From a virus, in the IMG/VR virus record IMGVR_UViG_3300025687_000001, positions 96,862 through 160,861 of that record: a stretch of DNA of 64,000 nucleotides; one strand, written 5' to 3'. The notes under the pieces were generated by a model that worked only from the letters and a program-made list of their open reading frames with translations, was not told where the DNA came from and searched no databases. Numbering within the stretch: the first letter of the stretch is position 1; every line of letters starts with the position of its first letter. This document shows positions 24,331 through 32,753 of the stretch, in pieces. A program made the position numbers and the translations under genes.

Positions 24331-25140
24331 CTAGCGCTCAGCTCCCCCCGGTAGGGCGTTTCTTTTAGCTCCGACATGGTCTAAGTCTAGGGCTGCGGTG
24401 GGGGGAAAGGCAAGCTTACGCTGCTGCTCTGCTTGCTTGAGAAAAGCGAGGGGGTCGGGGTGCTGCTGGAGCTGCCTAAGCAGCTTAGCGTCTAAAGAAT
24501 CATCAACAGCGAAGGCAGCGTCGAAGGCGTGTCCATACGAGACGTCATCGTCGTATAGCAGCTCCTGCAGCTTATCGTAGGTGAACTGCTCCCAATTTGG
24601 GTGCTGCTTGCGCCAGAGCACGCGGAGCTTGGTGATTGGATCGCCGTCTCGGTCGTCTAGGACATCAAAGTACGAGTCGTCCCAGCAGGCGCGGAATTCT
24701 CTGTCGGTTGAGCTAGTAAAGGCCAGCAGCGCCTGCCAGGCAGCAAGGCCAGCTTCTTTTAGGTCGGGGAGCGAGGAGGGCGTTGCTTGCGCTGCTGCTC
24801 TGAGGGCTTCTAAGGCGTCGAGCAGCTGACCATAGGCAGGGGTAGGGACTTGGTCTCTTCGTGGGCCTACGCTGACGAGGGCCGCATCTACGCGCTTTAA
24901 CACCTCCAAGCCTATGGAGACGTTTATGCTTTGCAACCTGCCCACCTTACGACCTGCTTTGCTGCTTCGTTGTTTGACCGCGCCCTGGAGCCAAGTAGCG
25001 AGGATCGCATGGGCGCGTTGAGGATTTACGTAGGGCATATACCGATGATTCGTGTCTGGGGTTTCGAGGGTAGAAAAAGCATATCGCAGAGGAAGTGAGT
25101 AAGAAACAGCGCAAGCAGCGCCAGCAACACTTTCATCCAC
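24331..25140 (-). CDS. Hypothetical protein, only minus-strand gene in the array region
   Basis: 269 residues, largely helical, with an Ala/Gln-rich middle and acidic C-terminal half (QELLYDDDVSYGHAFDAAFAVDDS). No enzyme motif. It starts at the edge of the AT-rich gap and is divergent from the 26.3 kb operon, so a replication- or regulation-related role is plausible from position alone. Confidence 0.65.
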   Translation of the reverse strand: MDESVAGAACAVSYSLPLRYAFSTLETPDTNHRYMPYVNPQRAHAILATWLQGAVKQRSSKAGRKVGRLQSINVSIGLEVLKRVDAALVSVGPRRDQVPTPAYGQLLDALEALRAAAQATPSSLPDLKEAGLAAWQALLAFTSSTDREFRACWDDSYFDVLDDRDGDPITKLRVLWRKQHPNWEQFTYDKLQELLYDDDVSYGHAFDAAFAVDDSLDAKLLRQLQQHPDPLAFLKQAEQQRKLAFPPTAALDLDHVGAKRNALPGGAER

Positions 25141-25366
25141 ATCAATGATATCCTCTATTACTTCTAACAGAGAACCCCTGTTTTCAATGATTACGCGGAC
25201 TTAGCCAGTAAGCTTCGAAATTTTCGAACGCGCTCTAAGTACTGGAATCTATTGGGAAATCAGACACAAGTCTCACGTTATAACTAACAATCCTTTTTTC
25301 CCTTTAATTTCAAGGGTTTCGACTTTTGGTTTTCGATTGTCAATAAGTTTCAAGTACTTAGGCGTT

Positions 25367-25403
25367 GCCCTGCGCGAGCAGCCGCCTCGAAAAGTGGCCC
25401 TAA
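25367..25403 (+). repeat. Left arm of long inverted repeat
   Basis: Begins GCCCTGCGCGAGCAGCCGCC; the inverse copy is at 25788-25824 with three mismatches. Confidence 0.8.
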
Positions 25404-25787
25404 TGCGCTGATTTCATTGAGAAATTCGCTGCATCTATATCTTTATGGGAGAGGTTTTGCGCACCATAACCTAATACCCAAAACCCTGGCTACTAGAGTA
25501 GCCGACAAAAGAGCGGCATAGAATTGTAAAATTCCATAAGCAAATCTTATGGTAACCCAACACTGCAAGCTCAAGCAGCGCTAATAGGCTTTCTCGACCC
25601 TCAGGAGAAAATTTTGACTTTTGAGATTACTAACACAAATAACAAATAAGCTTTAATGAGTAATAAAAGCTTCTACTTCTTATGCATTGAGACATAAATG
25701 TCCCAGCAGATTTCGTTTGTAAGCTCTTTACCCAGTACTCTCTCATAAAGATATAGATATAGGTAAAAAGGTAATAGTTTTAGTTAG

Positions 25788-25824
25788 TTAGGGTCACTTT
25801 TGCAGGCGGCTGCTCGCGCAGGGC
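25788..25824 (-). repeat. Right arm of long inverted repeat
   Basis: Contains GGCGGCTGCTCGCGCAGGGC, the reverse complement of the left arm. Confidence 0.8.
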
Positions 25825-26249
25825 AGTCTCTAACTACCCGGAATCTATGCGCATTTGCTTTTCGAAAGTCGAACTCGTTGAAATCATTAAGAATTTCCCG
25901 ATTTTCAGCTATGCAAAAAGTATAAGGTGTAACTTTACCGTATGACTAGATTTTGAAATCTCTACTATTCCTCACAAGCTTCTATTCCCGCGGACGTTTT
26001 TGCTCTAATACTTCTACGCCGACATGTAGGTATAGAAACTACTTCTACTGAGACCTTAGCACCTCACTTTTTGCAGCACACGCACCTACATGTACTGCGC
26101 TGTCGTATCAGCGTTCACATCAAAAACAGTGCTCTCGCCCTCCGCACTTTCTAAATCCCCCAAATCCTCCACCAACCCCCTCCCTCGCTCAAATTCCGCC
26201 CCCGACCCAAATCGCGCTACTCTTTCCGCACAACAACAACCGGCTTCCT

Positions 26250-26257
26250 GGTAAAAG
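26250..26257 (+). promoter_or_regulatory. TGGTAAAAG promoter-box variant
   Basis: CCTGGTAAAAGAAC is 11 nt before ATG 26264, like the copy at 12408. It heads the second array block. Confidence 0.4.
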
Positions 26258-26263
26258 AACACG

Positions 26264-26665
26264 ATGAGCAACCCCCCAACTCCACCCTGGGTCCGAACTA
26301 CCGCGCGACTCGTTCGCACGAAGGAATTCAAGACCCTCCTGGAGTCGTTGATGCCCCCACACAAGGCACGCATCCTCGCTGAGGCATTGACGAACTACTA
26401 CTCTGTAGACAGAAACCCAGAAGCCCGAGAGAACTACTGGGATGAGTTCACTGATCCGGGCCTAGAGCTGTGCTTTGACAAACACGGCCCCCGCTTCGAA
26501 GGCAGCGCAGGCAGCGCAAGCAGCGCAAGCAGCGCAAACAAGGCCCTCCAAGCAATCGTGGCCACCGTAGCCCCCTCTCACCCCTCTACCCGCCCCCCAC
26601 ACTCCGCTCAAACCCCCGCGCCCACGCCCACCCAACTCTCTGCTAGCCCTAATGAGCGCAAGTAA
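26264..26665 (+). CDS. Hypothetical protein with Ser/Ala and Pro tail
   Basis: 133 residues. A helical N-terminal half (EFKTLLESLMPPHKARILAEALTNYY) is followed by a low-complexity stretch, GSAGSASSASSA, produced by the GCAGCGCAAGCAGC word read in an unusual frame, then a Pro/Thr tail. Not an obvious family member. Overlaps the next gene by 14 nt. Confidence 0.6.
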   Translation: MSNPPTPPWVRTTARLVRTKEFKTLLESLMPPHKARILAEALTNYYSVDRNPEARENYWDEFTDPGLELCFDKHGPRFEGSAGSASSASSANKALQAIVATVAPSHPSTRPPHSAQTPAPTPTQLSASPNERK

Positions 26666-27104
26666 GACGTACGCGCGTACAACCGAGCAAGTTTCTGCCA
26701 CCCCCAGCACCTCCGCCACCCCCGACCCCATCGACTGGCTCACCACCGACGCAGGGTTGGCGTGGCTTCGCTGGCTCACCCTGCCTGTAGTCGTACGCCC
26801 GTGGTTCCCTACGGGAGTAGTGGCAGTTGCCGCAAACCCTATAACCACCACCTCCGCCAGCGCTTTGCGAGACTTCGCCGCCAAGCTCCACGACACCAGC
26901 CGCTTGTTGTTGGCAGTCTTGCCCTCCTCCGCAGATAACCTATTGGCGGGCGCTTACTTGGACACAAGCACAGCCCGATTATTCACTCGAACAATGCGTA
27001 ACGTAACTCTCGCCAATACCGCCTCTCTCTGCGACCTCCAGGACCCCCTCGAGCTCCACAAATGGCTGACAGAGCAAGCAGCGCTAGTGCACCAACAGCA
27101 CTAG
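26652..27104 (+). CDS. Array-family paralogue 19 (diverged)
   Basis: 150 residues. Thr/Ser-rich N-terminus, DAGLAWLRWLTLPVV helix, strand segments, and DPLELHKWLTEQAALVHQ, a standard family end. Its last 43 nt overlap the next gene in another frame. Confidence 0.6.
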   Translation: MSASKTYARTTEQVSATPSTSATPDPIDWLTTDAGLAWLRWLTLPVVVRPWFPTGVVAVAANPITTTSASALRDFAAKLHDTSRLLLAVLPSSADNLLAGAYLDTSTARLFTRTMRNVTLANTASLCDLQDPLELHKWLTEQAALVHQQH

Positions 27105-27544
27105 CACCACACCTAAGCGACGAAGAAGAGCTAGCCTGCCTGGTGCGTACCCTGGCACCCACTACTCTCCTGGCTGGCTACGAGCTCGTGCACCAAGACC
27201 TTACAGACAAGAGGTACTGGCGCTTCGTGTTGGATGACGTAGCTGGCGAGTTCAGCCAGACTTCCACCGACCTCGACGTCTGGCAGCTCCCCTGCACCTC
27301 CGCCACACACCCCACCCCCGCCTGCATAATGGCAATCAATCCTTACGCTGACTGCATGCGAGTCGTTTGGATTGAGGGAGACCCGTCACGTGAGCTTATG
27401 GGACCAAGCATCAAGCTAGCTACATTCGACTTCCCGGAACCTCTCTTCCCGGTCACCCCCACCACCCAGCTTGAGTTTTACACGTGGCTAGTAGAGTGCA
27501 AGAAGAAGTACCTGGCGCCATCCAGAACACAGTCGCCCAGTTAG
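27062..27544 (+). CDS. Array-family paralogue 20 (YW...LD subfamily)
   Basis: 160 residues. LVRTLAPTTLLAGYELV, then RYWRFVLDDVAGEF, NPYADCMRVVWI, and QLEFYTWLVECKKKYL. The [YF]W-x3-LD and NPY features define a subfamily with the next three genes. Confidence 0.65.
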   Translation: MADRASSASAPTALAPHLSDEEELACLVRTLAPTTLLAGYELVHQDLTDKRYWRFVLDDVAGEFSQTSTDLDVWQLPCTSATHPTPACIMAINPYADCMRVVWIEGDPSRELMGPSIKLATFDFPEPLFPVTPTTQLEFYTWLVECKKKYLAPSRTQSPS

Positions 27545-27678
27545 CTGGGTTTGTGTACTCTTACGAAGAGGCCACGTTACCTGCTTACTGGGAGACCTTC
27601 CTTGATCACTACCCAGACCGCGCTTTCTCCACAGCGGACTGCGCGTTTTATGTCTGGGAATACACCATAAAGCGATAG
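27496..27678 (+). CDS. Array-family copy, N-terminal half of a split gene
   Basis: 60 residues from GTG 27496 (start uncertain). TVAQLAGFVYSYEE and YWETFLDHYPDR match the front of its neighbours, then a TAG stops it exactly where NPY should come. Confidence 0.5.
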   Translation: MQEEVPGAIQNTVAQLAGFVYSYEEATLPAYWETFLDHYPDRAFSTADCAFYVWEYTIKR

Positions 27679-27872
27679 TGTCGCTCAACCCCTACCCACC
27701 CCCAGGCCGCAGTCCCTACTTGGTTAGCCCCTCCGTTCCACACGGGACTTTTCCTCTTCAGGTCTCTCAGGATTCTCCAAACCCATTGGACACCCAGCAC
27801 TACCTGGATTTCTATGTAGGGCTGACCCGTCTGCGCCTGGCAGTGTTCCCAGCGCCGCCAGGAGCACCATGA
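27678..27872 (+). CDS. Array-family copy, C-terminal half of a split gene
   Basis: 64 residues from GTG 27678, overlapping the previous stop (TAGTG) in a different frame. It begins SLNPYPPPG, matching the NPY region, and ends QHYLDFYVGLTRLRLAVF, the family end. The two halves may be translationally coupled. Confidence 0.5.
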   Translation: MSLNPYPPPGRSPYLVSPSVPHGTFPLQVSQDSPNPLDTQHYLDFYVGLTRLRLAVFPAPPGAP

Positions 27873-28318
27873 CCCCAGAAGAAATCGCAGCAGCACTAAC
27901 AGCGCTAGCACCGACAGCAGCGCTAGCAGGGTACGTCTCTACAAAACCTACCAGCGTCTCTGCTGGCCTCGGTGCCAACGCCCACTATGACCCGCGGTTC
28001 TGGCAGCGCACGTTGGACAATTACCAGGGGTTTAATGAACAGGTAGCTGTGTGGGATATCTGGGTATACGAAGCAACTGGCAATGACACCGGAAGCAACG
28101 ACTTACGGGCAGTCATCATTGCTGTAAACCCATATGCCCGCGCCCTACAGTGGGTGTGTGCTTTCCCAGCTACGCCAACCCTAATAGAAGCAAGGTTCCG
28201 ACTCCCTACTAACACCAGCACCAACACACCCTACCCACCCTTTTTCCACTGGGAACTATACACGTGGCTATGTACCTGTCGAAAGAAAAGCCTTACGGCG
28301 ACCTTCCAAACCCAGTAA
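27869..28318 (+). CDS. Array-family paralogue 21 (YW...LD subfamily)
   Basis: 149 residues. MTPEEIAAALTALAPTAALA then GYV, FWQRTLDNYQGF, VAVNPYARALQWVC and WELYTWLCTCRKKSL. An intact reference copy for the split gene just upstream. ATG overlaps the previous stop. Confidence 0.65.
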   Translation: MTPEEIAAALTALAPTAALAGYVSTKPTSVSAGLGANAHYDPRFWQRTLDNYQGFNEQVAVWDIWVYEATGNDTGSNDLRAVIIAVNPYARALQWVCAFPATPTLIEARFRLPTNTSTNTPYPPFFHWELYTWLCTCRKKSLTATFQTQ

Positions 28319-28746
28319 GATACAAACTCCTGGTCGACTTCGTAAACATGGCAGAGAAGGTCCTGCTACTCACTGCCTTGCCAGTGCGGCTGGGCGACTC
28401 TCCAGAGTATTACAGGCATATCTTGTTGCCTACGTACGAGACATGGAAGCGGGATGTGTTCAACCGCTGTGCGCGCAACCCCGTCCCTAGCCCCAGCGGG
28501 CATCCCTGTGCTGATTACTACAACCACCTGGCTTTGGTGTACACAGAGCCGGAAGGCGAGCGCGCCTCGAACACTCAGACAGAATCCTGGGTCTTCTGTC
28601 TGAGTGTGGTTGACTTGACTCTGTGCACCTTCAGCAGCAGCATATCGGGCCCAGCATACATCCGTCCCATGCCAGACCCACGCACCCCCAATGCTCCGAC
28701 AGAGCTACTGGAATACATCCTAATGTGTCATAAGGCACTAACATGA
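28270..28746 (+). CDS. Array-family paralogue 22 (YW...LD subfamily)
   Basis: 158 residues from ATG 28270 (28264 also possible). KLLVDFVNMAEKVLL, YYRHILLPTYETWKRDV, WVFCLSVVDLTLCTF and ELLEYILMCHKALT. Cys-rich. Contains a CATAAG box just before its end. Confidence 0.6.
   Translation: MYLSKEKPYGDLPNPVRYKLLVDFVNMAEKVLLLTALPVRLGDSPEYYRHILLPTYETWKRDVFNRCARNPVPSPSGHPCADYYNHLALVYTEPEGERASNTQTESWVFCLSVVDLTLCTFSSSISGPAYIRPMPDPRTPNAPTELLEYILMCHKALT
28729..28734 (+). promoter_or_regulatory. CATAAG promoter-like box
   Basis: GTCATAAG inside the end of the upstream gene, ATAAG at 28730, 13 nt before ATG 28743. Confidence 0.4.
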
Positions 28747-29618
28747 CACCAGCAATACTGCTCAACCCCTTCTTCACTGCCATCACGCAAAGCACGCAGC
28801 GTACGGCAACGTTCTACATGTTTCAGTACTCGCCGGAGTCTTACCCGCCGGCGCCAGCCCCGGTGGCCAACACTTTGCTCCAGTACACAGTGCACACGCC
28901 GCCCTCTCTCGCGAGCACTGCTCTCGCAGCTGTTCCTTCTCCAACAGCAGCGCTAGCAGCGTACGTTCCCTCCCCACTAAGAGAGCTAGCGCTGCTAAAC
29001 ATGGTAAACGTGGGGGGACTCCCGCTCTTTGTACCTTGCGTAGACATGAAGACGGCCTCTTTTCGCACTGCCGGGCTCACGCCGGGCGCTTACATGACCA
29101 TCGTACAAGACGTCGCAGAGATGGAAGACTACCTTGGGTTGCCAGCCATGATTTTCGACACGGGCAATTCTTATCATGTGTACTTCGAAGGGCTGTTGAC
29201 TCAGAGTGCGCACGAGACGTGGTTGGGGTGGCTACGCGACCTGGCTGAATCGGCGCAGTCGGACATTCGCTCACCGCAGATAGACTACACTTGGGTCAGG
29301 AACACCATCGACCGCAGGGTAGCAACGCTTCGGTGGACGCACACCACGCGGAGCAAGCAGCAAATCAAGCATTTGCCAACGCTTGCGTACATGCCACACG
29401 CGTCTGACAGCTCTCCGCTGGTCCCGCGGACCTGGCTGGACCCTGAACACCCCGAAAACCCGTTCACTGCCCACCCAGCCCTCGGTCACAGCAGGTATTA
29501 TGACGCGCGAACGCTGCCGCTGCCTCCGAACCCAGACCCGGATTTGCGGCCTGTTTTTGCTCGCACCAAAGCCGCCAGCATCTCCACCCCCAAAGCGAAC
29601 TACACATGGACTCTCTGA
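28743..29618 (+). CDS. Possible primase-polymerase (AEP)-like protein
   Basis: 291 residues, much larger than its neighbours. A stretch FDTGNSYHVYFEG (residues 139-150, His145) resembles the 'S/T-G-x-x-x-H' motif II of archaeo-eukaryotic primases; VDMKT (Asp101) could be motif I, and a later DYTWVRNTIDRR then TLRWT with Lys205/Lys210 could be motif III and its Arg. Motif I has only one Asp, so activity is doubtful. It may instead be an enlarged array-family member. ATGA coupling upstream. Confidence 0.5.
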   Translation: MTPAILLNPFFTAITQSTQRTATFYMFQYSPESYPPAPAPVANTLLQYTVHTPPSLASTALAAVPSPTAALAAYVPSPLRELALLNMVNVGGLPLFVPCVDMKTASFRTAGLTPGAYMTIVQDVAEMEDYLGLPAMIFDTGNSYHVYFEGLLTQSAHETWLGWLRDLAESAQSDIRSPQIDYTWVRNTIDRRVATLRWTHTTRSKQQIKHLPTLAYMPHASDSSPLVPRTWLDPEHPENPFTAHPALGHSRYYDARTLPLPPNPDPDLRPVFARTKAASISTPKANYTWTL

Positions 29619-30511
29619 GCTACATCCTCAAGACGCGCATGCCGGAGCACCTGGACACGTTCAAGAGGCACTCTCTGCCACTGGAGTGGTCACGGCTCAC
29701 GCAGAAGCGCTTGCTGTACCACCCGGACACGCGTGCGATCTGGAACCAGCTGAGGTACTACGGGCTGCCAATGTACGCAGCGCAAGCAGCGCATGCAGCG
29801 AAAGCAGCGCTCATGCCGCTCTCAAGCCACAAACACACACCTGCCATCTACGAGGGCCTGAACTTTGACCTGATGGACCTCTCCCGCACGGTGTGGGGTA
29901 CGCTTGAGCTTCCGGCGTGCAGCTTTGTTGGAGCAGACCTCTCCCACTCCAACTTCTCTCGAGCCAATCTCACCAACACCGACTTCACGTACGCCAAAGC
30001 CACCAACGCGAAGTTCTCTCGTACGTTGGACCTGAGGCACATTTCGTACCTGCGTAGCCGTACTCCGGCAATCAATAAGCGCCCCACCATGTACCACGAC
30101 CGAGCGCGAGACGGCTCGGCAACACTATGGCCTTTGGAGGACTTTCAGCGCGCCCCCGACGCCCCGCCCCCCAAGCCACTCCCACCATCGCCAAAAGCGC
30201 CAGCGTCGCGGTCGGTGTTGTGCTTGTGTACACTGCACCACTGGCATGCACGAGCCTTTCTGGCTCGACGAGCGTTGCGCACGTGGAAGTGGAAGTACCA
30301 ACACGAGTGGGTGATTCACTTCCCGACAGGCTTTACCCCCGAAACCCGTCAAGCCGTCCGCATTCTACGCGCGTACGGGTACATTCCACACCTGCTGGCC
30401 GTCGAGTTGCACAGCGCGGGCTGGGAAGCTGGAGTGTTTTCGAGCTTTCTGCCGATGCCGGTTAGCGGTACTGAGTGGGAGACAGTGCGGGTGGTAGAGC
30501 GGCGGTTGTGA
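29606..30511 (+). CDS. Pentapeptide-repeat protein
   Basis: 301 residues. An N-terminal helical part contains AAQAAHAAKAAL. Residues 95-135 form pentapeptide repeats (CSFVGADLSHSNFSRANLTN, then DFTYAKATNAKF). A Pro-rich linker and a basic Trp-rich C-terminus follow (TWKWKYQHEW). Pentapeptide proteins form a right-handed beta helix; some mimic DNA and inhibit gyrase. That role here is speculative. Overlaps both neighbours. Confidence 0.7.
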   Translation: MDSLSYILKTRMPEHLDTFKRHSLPLEWSRLTQKRLLYHPDTRAIWNQLRYYGLPMYAAQAAHAAKAALMPLSSHKHTPAIYEGLNFDLMDLSRTVWGTLELPACSFVGADLSHSNFSRANLTNTDFTYAKATNAKFSRTLDLRHISYLRSRTPAINKRPTMYHDRARDGSATLWPLEDFQRAPDAPPPKPLPPSPKAPASRSVLCLCTLHHWHARAFLARRALRTWKWKYQHEWVIHFPTGFTPETRQAVRILRAYGYIPHLLAVELHSAGWEAGVFSSFLPMPVSGTEWETVRVVERRL

Positions 30512-30934
30512 GTACCAAACCGGGCCTATGGGCAGGCGGCATTCACGCAGCGCAAGTCAAGTTTGACGCCTGCTGCGAGGTGCTGTGGATGTTGGGGTGG
30601 CAAGACATTCACGGTCCTCAGATTATTCTTCACACAGGGTACGATCGAATGAAGCGCGTGTTTCGGCTCTCTACAAACCCCGCGATTTTGCTCCCCCACC
30701 GAGCTCGAGTGTTTTTTTGGGCACGGCGCCGCAGACTACAGCCGAGGGGCCTATGTCCGCGTGGAGGTGGTAGTGACCACACCGCCAGAACCGGGCCAAC
30801 ACCCCTACCTGCTCTACGACGGTGACGGGTGTCCCCGACCTCCTAGCTTTGTTGTCGTACAATGGGACAACCTACAAGCCCTAGGAGAAGCACTCTATGA
30901 ATACACTGCTGCAGCGATTAGCGGACGCATTTGA
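30508..30934 (+). pseudogene. Array-family copy with frameshift at a T7 run
   Basis: GTG 30508 opens a member (FDACCEVLWMLGWQDI, later ARVFF), but at T7 (30712-30718) the family-like sequence moves to the +1 frame, GHGAADYSRGAYVRVEVVV to LQALGEALYEYTAAA, stopping at 30934. Unshifted reading ends at 30825 in unlike sequence. This could be decay, a sequencing error, or homopolymer slippage acting as a switch. Confidence 0.6.
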
Positions 30935-31460
30935 GCTGATGGGGTGGGAGGAGACTCCTCCTCCGTCTCGTAGGTACAACCAAGACGCGCCTCTCGACAA
31001 TCCAGGGAGGTTTAAGTTTCCGGAGTCCCTGACAACCAAGAAGACCCCCAACACGCCGGTAGCGGTGCGAAGGTTTTCGCCGCCGCCAGAGTCCCCTGCC
31101 TACCCGCTAACAGCGCTAGCAACGCAAGTAGCGTCAGGCAAGATTCGCGTGTCCGTCCGAGCACTAAGGCTCTCCCCCGAAGTCTGGGAAGACTTTGTGT
31201 TTGACGAGCTGGACGACATGTCTCCGAAGCTGCACGAGGCTGTGCAGAAATTGGCTGCCCTGCTCCCCCCTAAAGAAGCCGCCACCGAGAACCACATCGT
31301 CTCTATGACGCTTGGTGGCGGCTGTACCGTGTCTAGCTTCACGGGATCGGGGTCCGTGACCGCACTTGCAACCCATATGACCTCGGAGGACTCCTACACG
31401 GTAACGATGAACGTCGAGTGCCCGAGGTGTGGATTGCAACATGTAGCTAGCCCCAAATAA
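30897..31460 (+). CDS. Array-family paralogue 23 with C-terminal zinc-type pair
   Basis: 187 residues. LLQRLADAFELMGWEE is a clear N-terminal helix. The tail TMNVECPRCGLQHVA adds a Cys pair, shared in style with the 34937 gene (KCPHCNETHLNE). Last gene before a 485-nt gap. Confidence 0.6.
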   Translation: MNTLLQRLADAFELMGWEETPPPSRRYNQDAPLDNPGRFKFPESLTTKKTPNTPVAVRRFSPPPESPAYPLTALATQVASGKIRVSVRALRLSPEVWEDFVFDELDDMSPKLHEAVQKLAALLPPKEAATENHIVSMTLGGGCTVSSFTGSGSVTALATHMTSEDSYTVTMNVECPRCGLQHVASPK

Positions 31461-31945
31461 GCTCCACTAGCTCTAGACGCACGTATGCACGAGCCTGTTA
31501 CAGGCTCACTGTGGCCTTCTGACAAACCACGAGGGCTCTGACCATAAGAAACTCACCTCCGGCCCTGGCCGGCGGTTGCGTAGTTTCACCACTTACCGAC
31601 GGCAGCAGAAGCCGGAGGGAAGTCGTAGAGCTAGACACAGACACATTAGCCGGTGTCGACAGGCACCACGAGCTTGTAACGAGCTCACTGCGGGGGTACG
31701 GAGGTTGGTTTACATCATATCCCGACCACAACCTAGTCATTTCGCAAAAGTGACTCGCTCCGCCCCGCTCCTCTCGTCACTCTGTCCGCTGCGCGGCCAG
31801 AGCGACCGATTATACCCATGCCGGGTCTAATAGGTCTGTTTTGCGAAATAGATCGTAATGTGTCTCAAAACGCCTAAGTTTTTAGGCCGTCAGCAACAGC
31901 AGCACTGCTACCACCAACACGACGGCCACAACCTGGTATAAGTCA
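31461..31945. other. 485-nt intergenic region with repeats
   Basis: No convincing gene. It has a GAGCCTG-TTA-CAGGCTC hairpin (31491-31507), an imperfect direct repeat of its surroundings at 31667-31690, a perfect 11-bp inverted pair ATTTCGCAAAA (31739-31749) and TTTTGCGAAAT (31839-31849), a hairpin GCCTAA/TTAGGC near 31873-31888, and a promoter box at the right edge. Probably regulatory. Confidence 0.5.
31935..31942 (+). promoter_or_regulatory. TGGTATAAG promoter box
   Basis: CCTGGTATAAG with ATAAG at 31938, 8 nt before ATG 31946 and 17 nt before ATG 31955. Starts the third part of the array. Confidence 0.55.
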
Positions 31946-32302
31946 ATGCGAGTTATGTACAGAGATCCTTCCAAAGCACTCAGCCACGCAGGCCTGGGAC
32001 GAGGCTGGCGCATTGTGGGGAACACCCCGCTTCAAATGCGCAAGTACGTCACCGACCACGCATACGTGGAAATGAGCGCACACGACAAAGTCAGTGTCTT
32101 CGAGTTGAGGACATCTCCCCCCACGTCTTCCAACGCAAGGCGGTTTACGACCAAACACGTCTGGGCGGAGACTCACAGGACCCTAAGCAATTTCTCCGAA
32201 CAGGAGCTAGCCGAGTTCCTGCCCCGTCTGGAGGCTAGAGCAAGAGACCTTGCCAGATCACCGACCGCCGCCCCACCAGATCCCGAAGCGCCTCGTTCTT
32301 AG
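31946..32302 (+). CDS. Array-family-associated protein
   Basis: 118 residues. DPSKALSHAGLGRGW is a weak N-terminal match; SEQELAEFLPRLEARARDL is a good C-terminal one. Pro-rich tail overlapping the next gene. Confidence 0.55.
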   Translation: MRVMYRDPSKALSHAGLGRGWRIVGNTPLQMRKYVTDHAYVEMSAHDKVSVFELRTSPPTSSNARRFTTKHVWAETHRTLSNFSEQELAEFLPRLEARARDLARSPTAAPPDPEAPRS

Positions 32303-32753
32303 ATTTACGGAGCTAACGAAGACGCTGACTGAGCTATCAGGGTGGAATTTCCCCCCGGCGCTGTCCTGGCCCAACGTGTCAATGAGCTACACCACGCTCT
32401 ACGACTCGCCCCTGCGATACGGTCAGCTCTTCCATCGACAGCCTGATGGCGACTTAACTGGAGGAGCGGATCTCTGGTACGTCCCAGAGGACGCCACCAC
32501 TCGGCTGGCAGTTTTTCGTTGCGACCTCACCCCTGGCGGGCAGCGCAGGTATTTCACAAAGCACCTCCGCCCAGCGCTAACAAACAGACTCTGTTACGTG
32601 CAAACCTGGCCTTTTCTAACGGAGGGCATGCTCGACCCGGACACCCCACCTACGCCCAGCATCGAGTACCTGGCGGAGTGCCACGCACATCTGGTAGAAG
32701 CGCGCCACGTAGCGTTGGAGTTGCTAGAGGGGTTGTGCAACCAGAAGAGCTAG
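32250..32753 (+). CDS. Array-family paralogue 24
   Basis: Up to 167 residues. No ATG or GTG fits; TTG 32250 is the only candidate start I see. FTELTKTLTELSGWNF, TRLAVFRCDLTPGGQRRYF and SIEYLAECHAHLVEARHVAL are family features. Confidence 0.55.
   Translation: MPDHRPPPHQIPKRLVLRFTELTKTLTELSGWNFPPALSWPNVSMSYTTLYDSPLRYGQLFHRQPDGDLTGGADLWYVPEDATTRLAVFRCDLTPGGQRRYFTKHLRPALTNRLCYVQTWPFLTEGMLDPDTPPTPSIEYLAECHAHLVEARHVALELLEGLCNQKS

Larger units (their letters stand above)
25141..26263. other. AT-rich non-coding region with nested inverted repeats (origin candidate)
   Basis: The longest gene-free stretch, clearly AT-richer than the rest, lies between divergent genes. Arms 25367-25403 and 25788-25824 match at 34 of 37 positions in inverted orientation. 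A second pair, 25433-25453 and 25740-25758, has the same centre near 25595. Smaller hairpins are CCATAAG/CTTATGG (25535-25553) and AAGCTTTA/TAAAAGCTT (25649-25673). No convincing reading frame. Origin or bidirectional control region is inferred. Confidence 0.6.

Noticed and set aside
31498-31740. An 80-codon minus frame and an open plus frame in the 31.5 kb gap
   Set aside because: No ribosome site or family likeness; the region is rich in hairpins and repeats.
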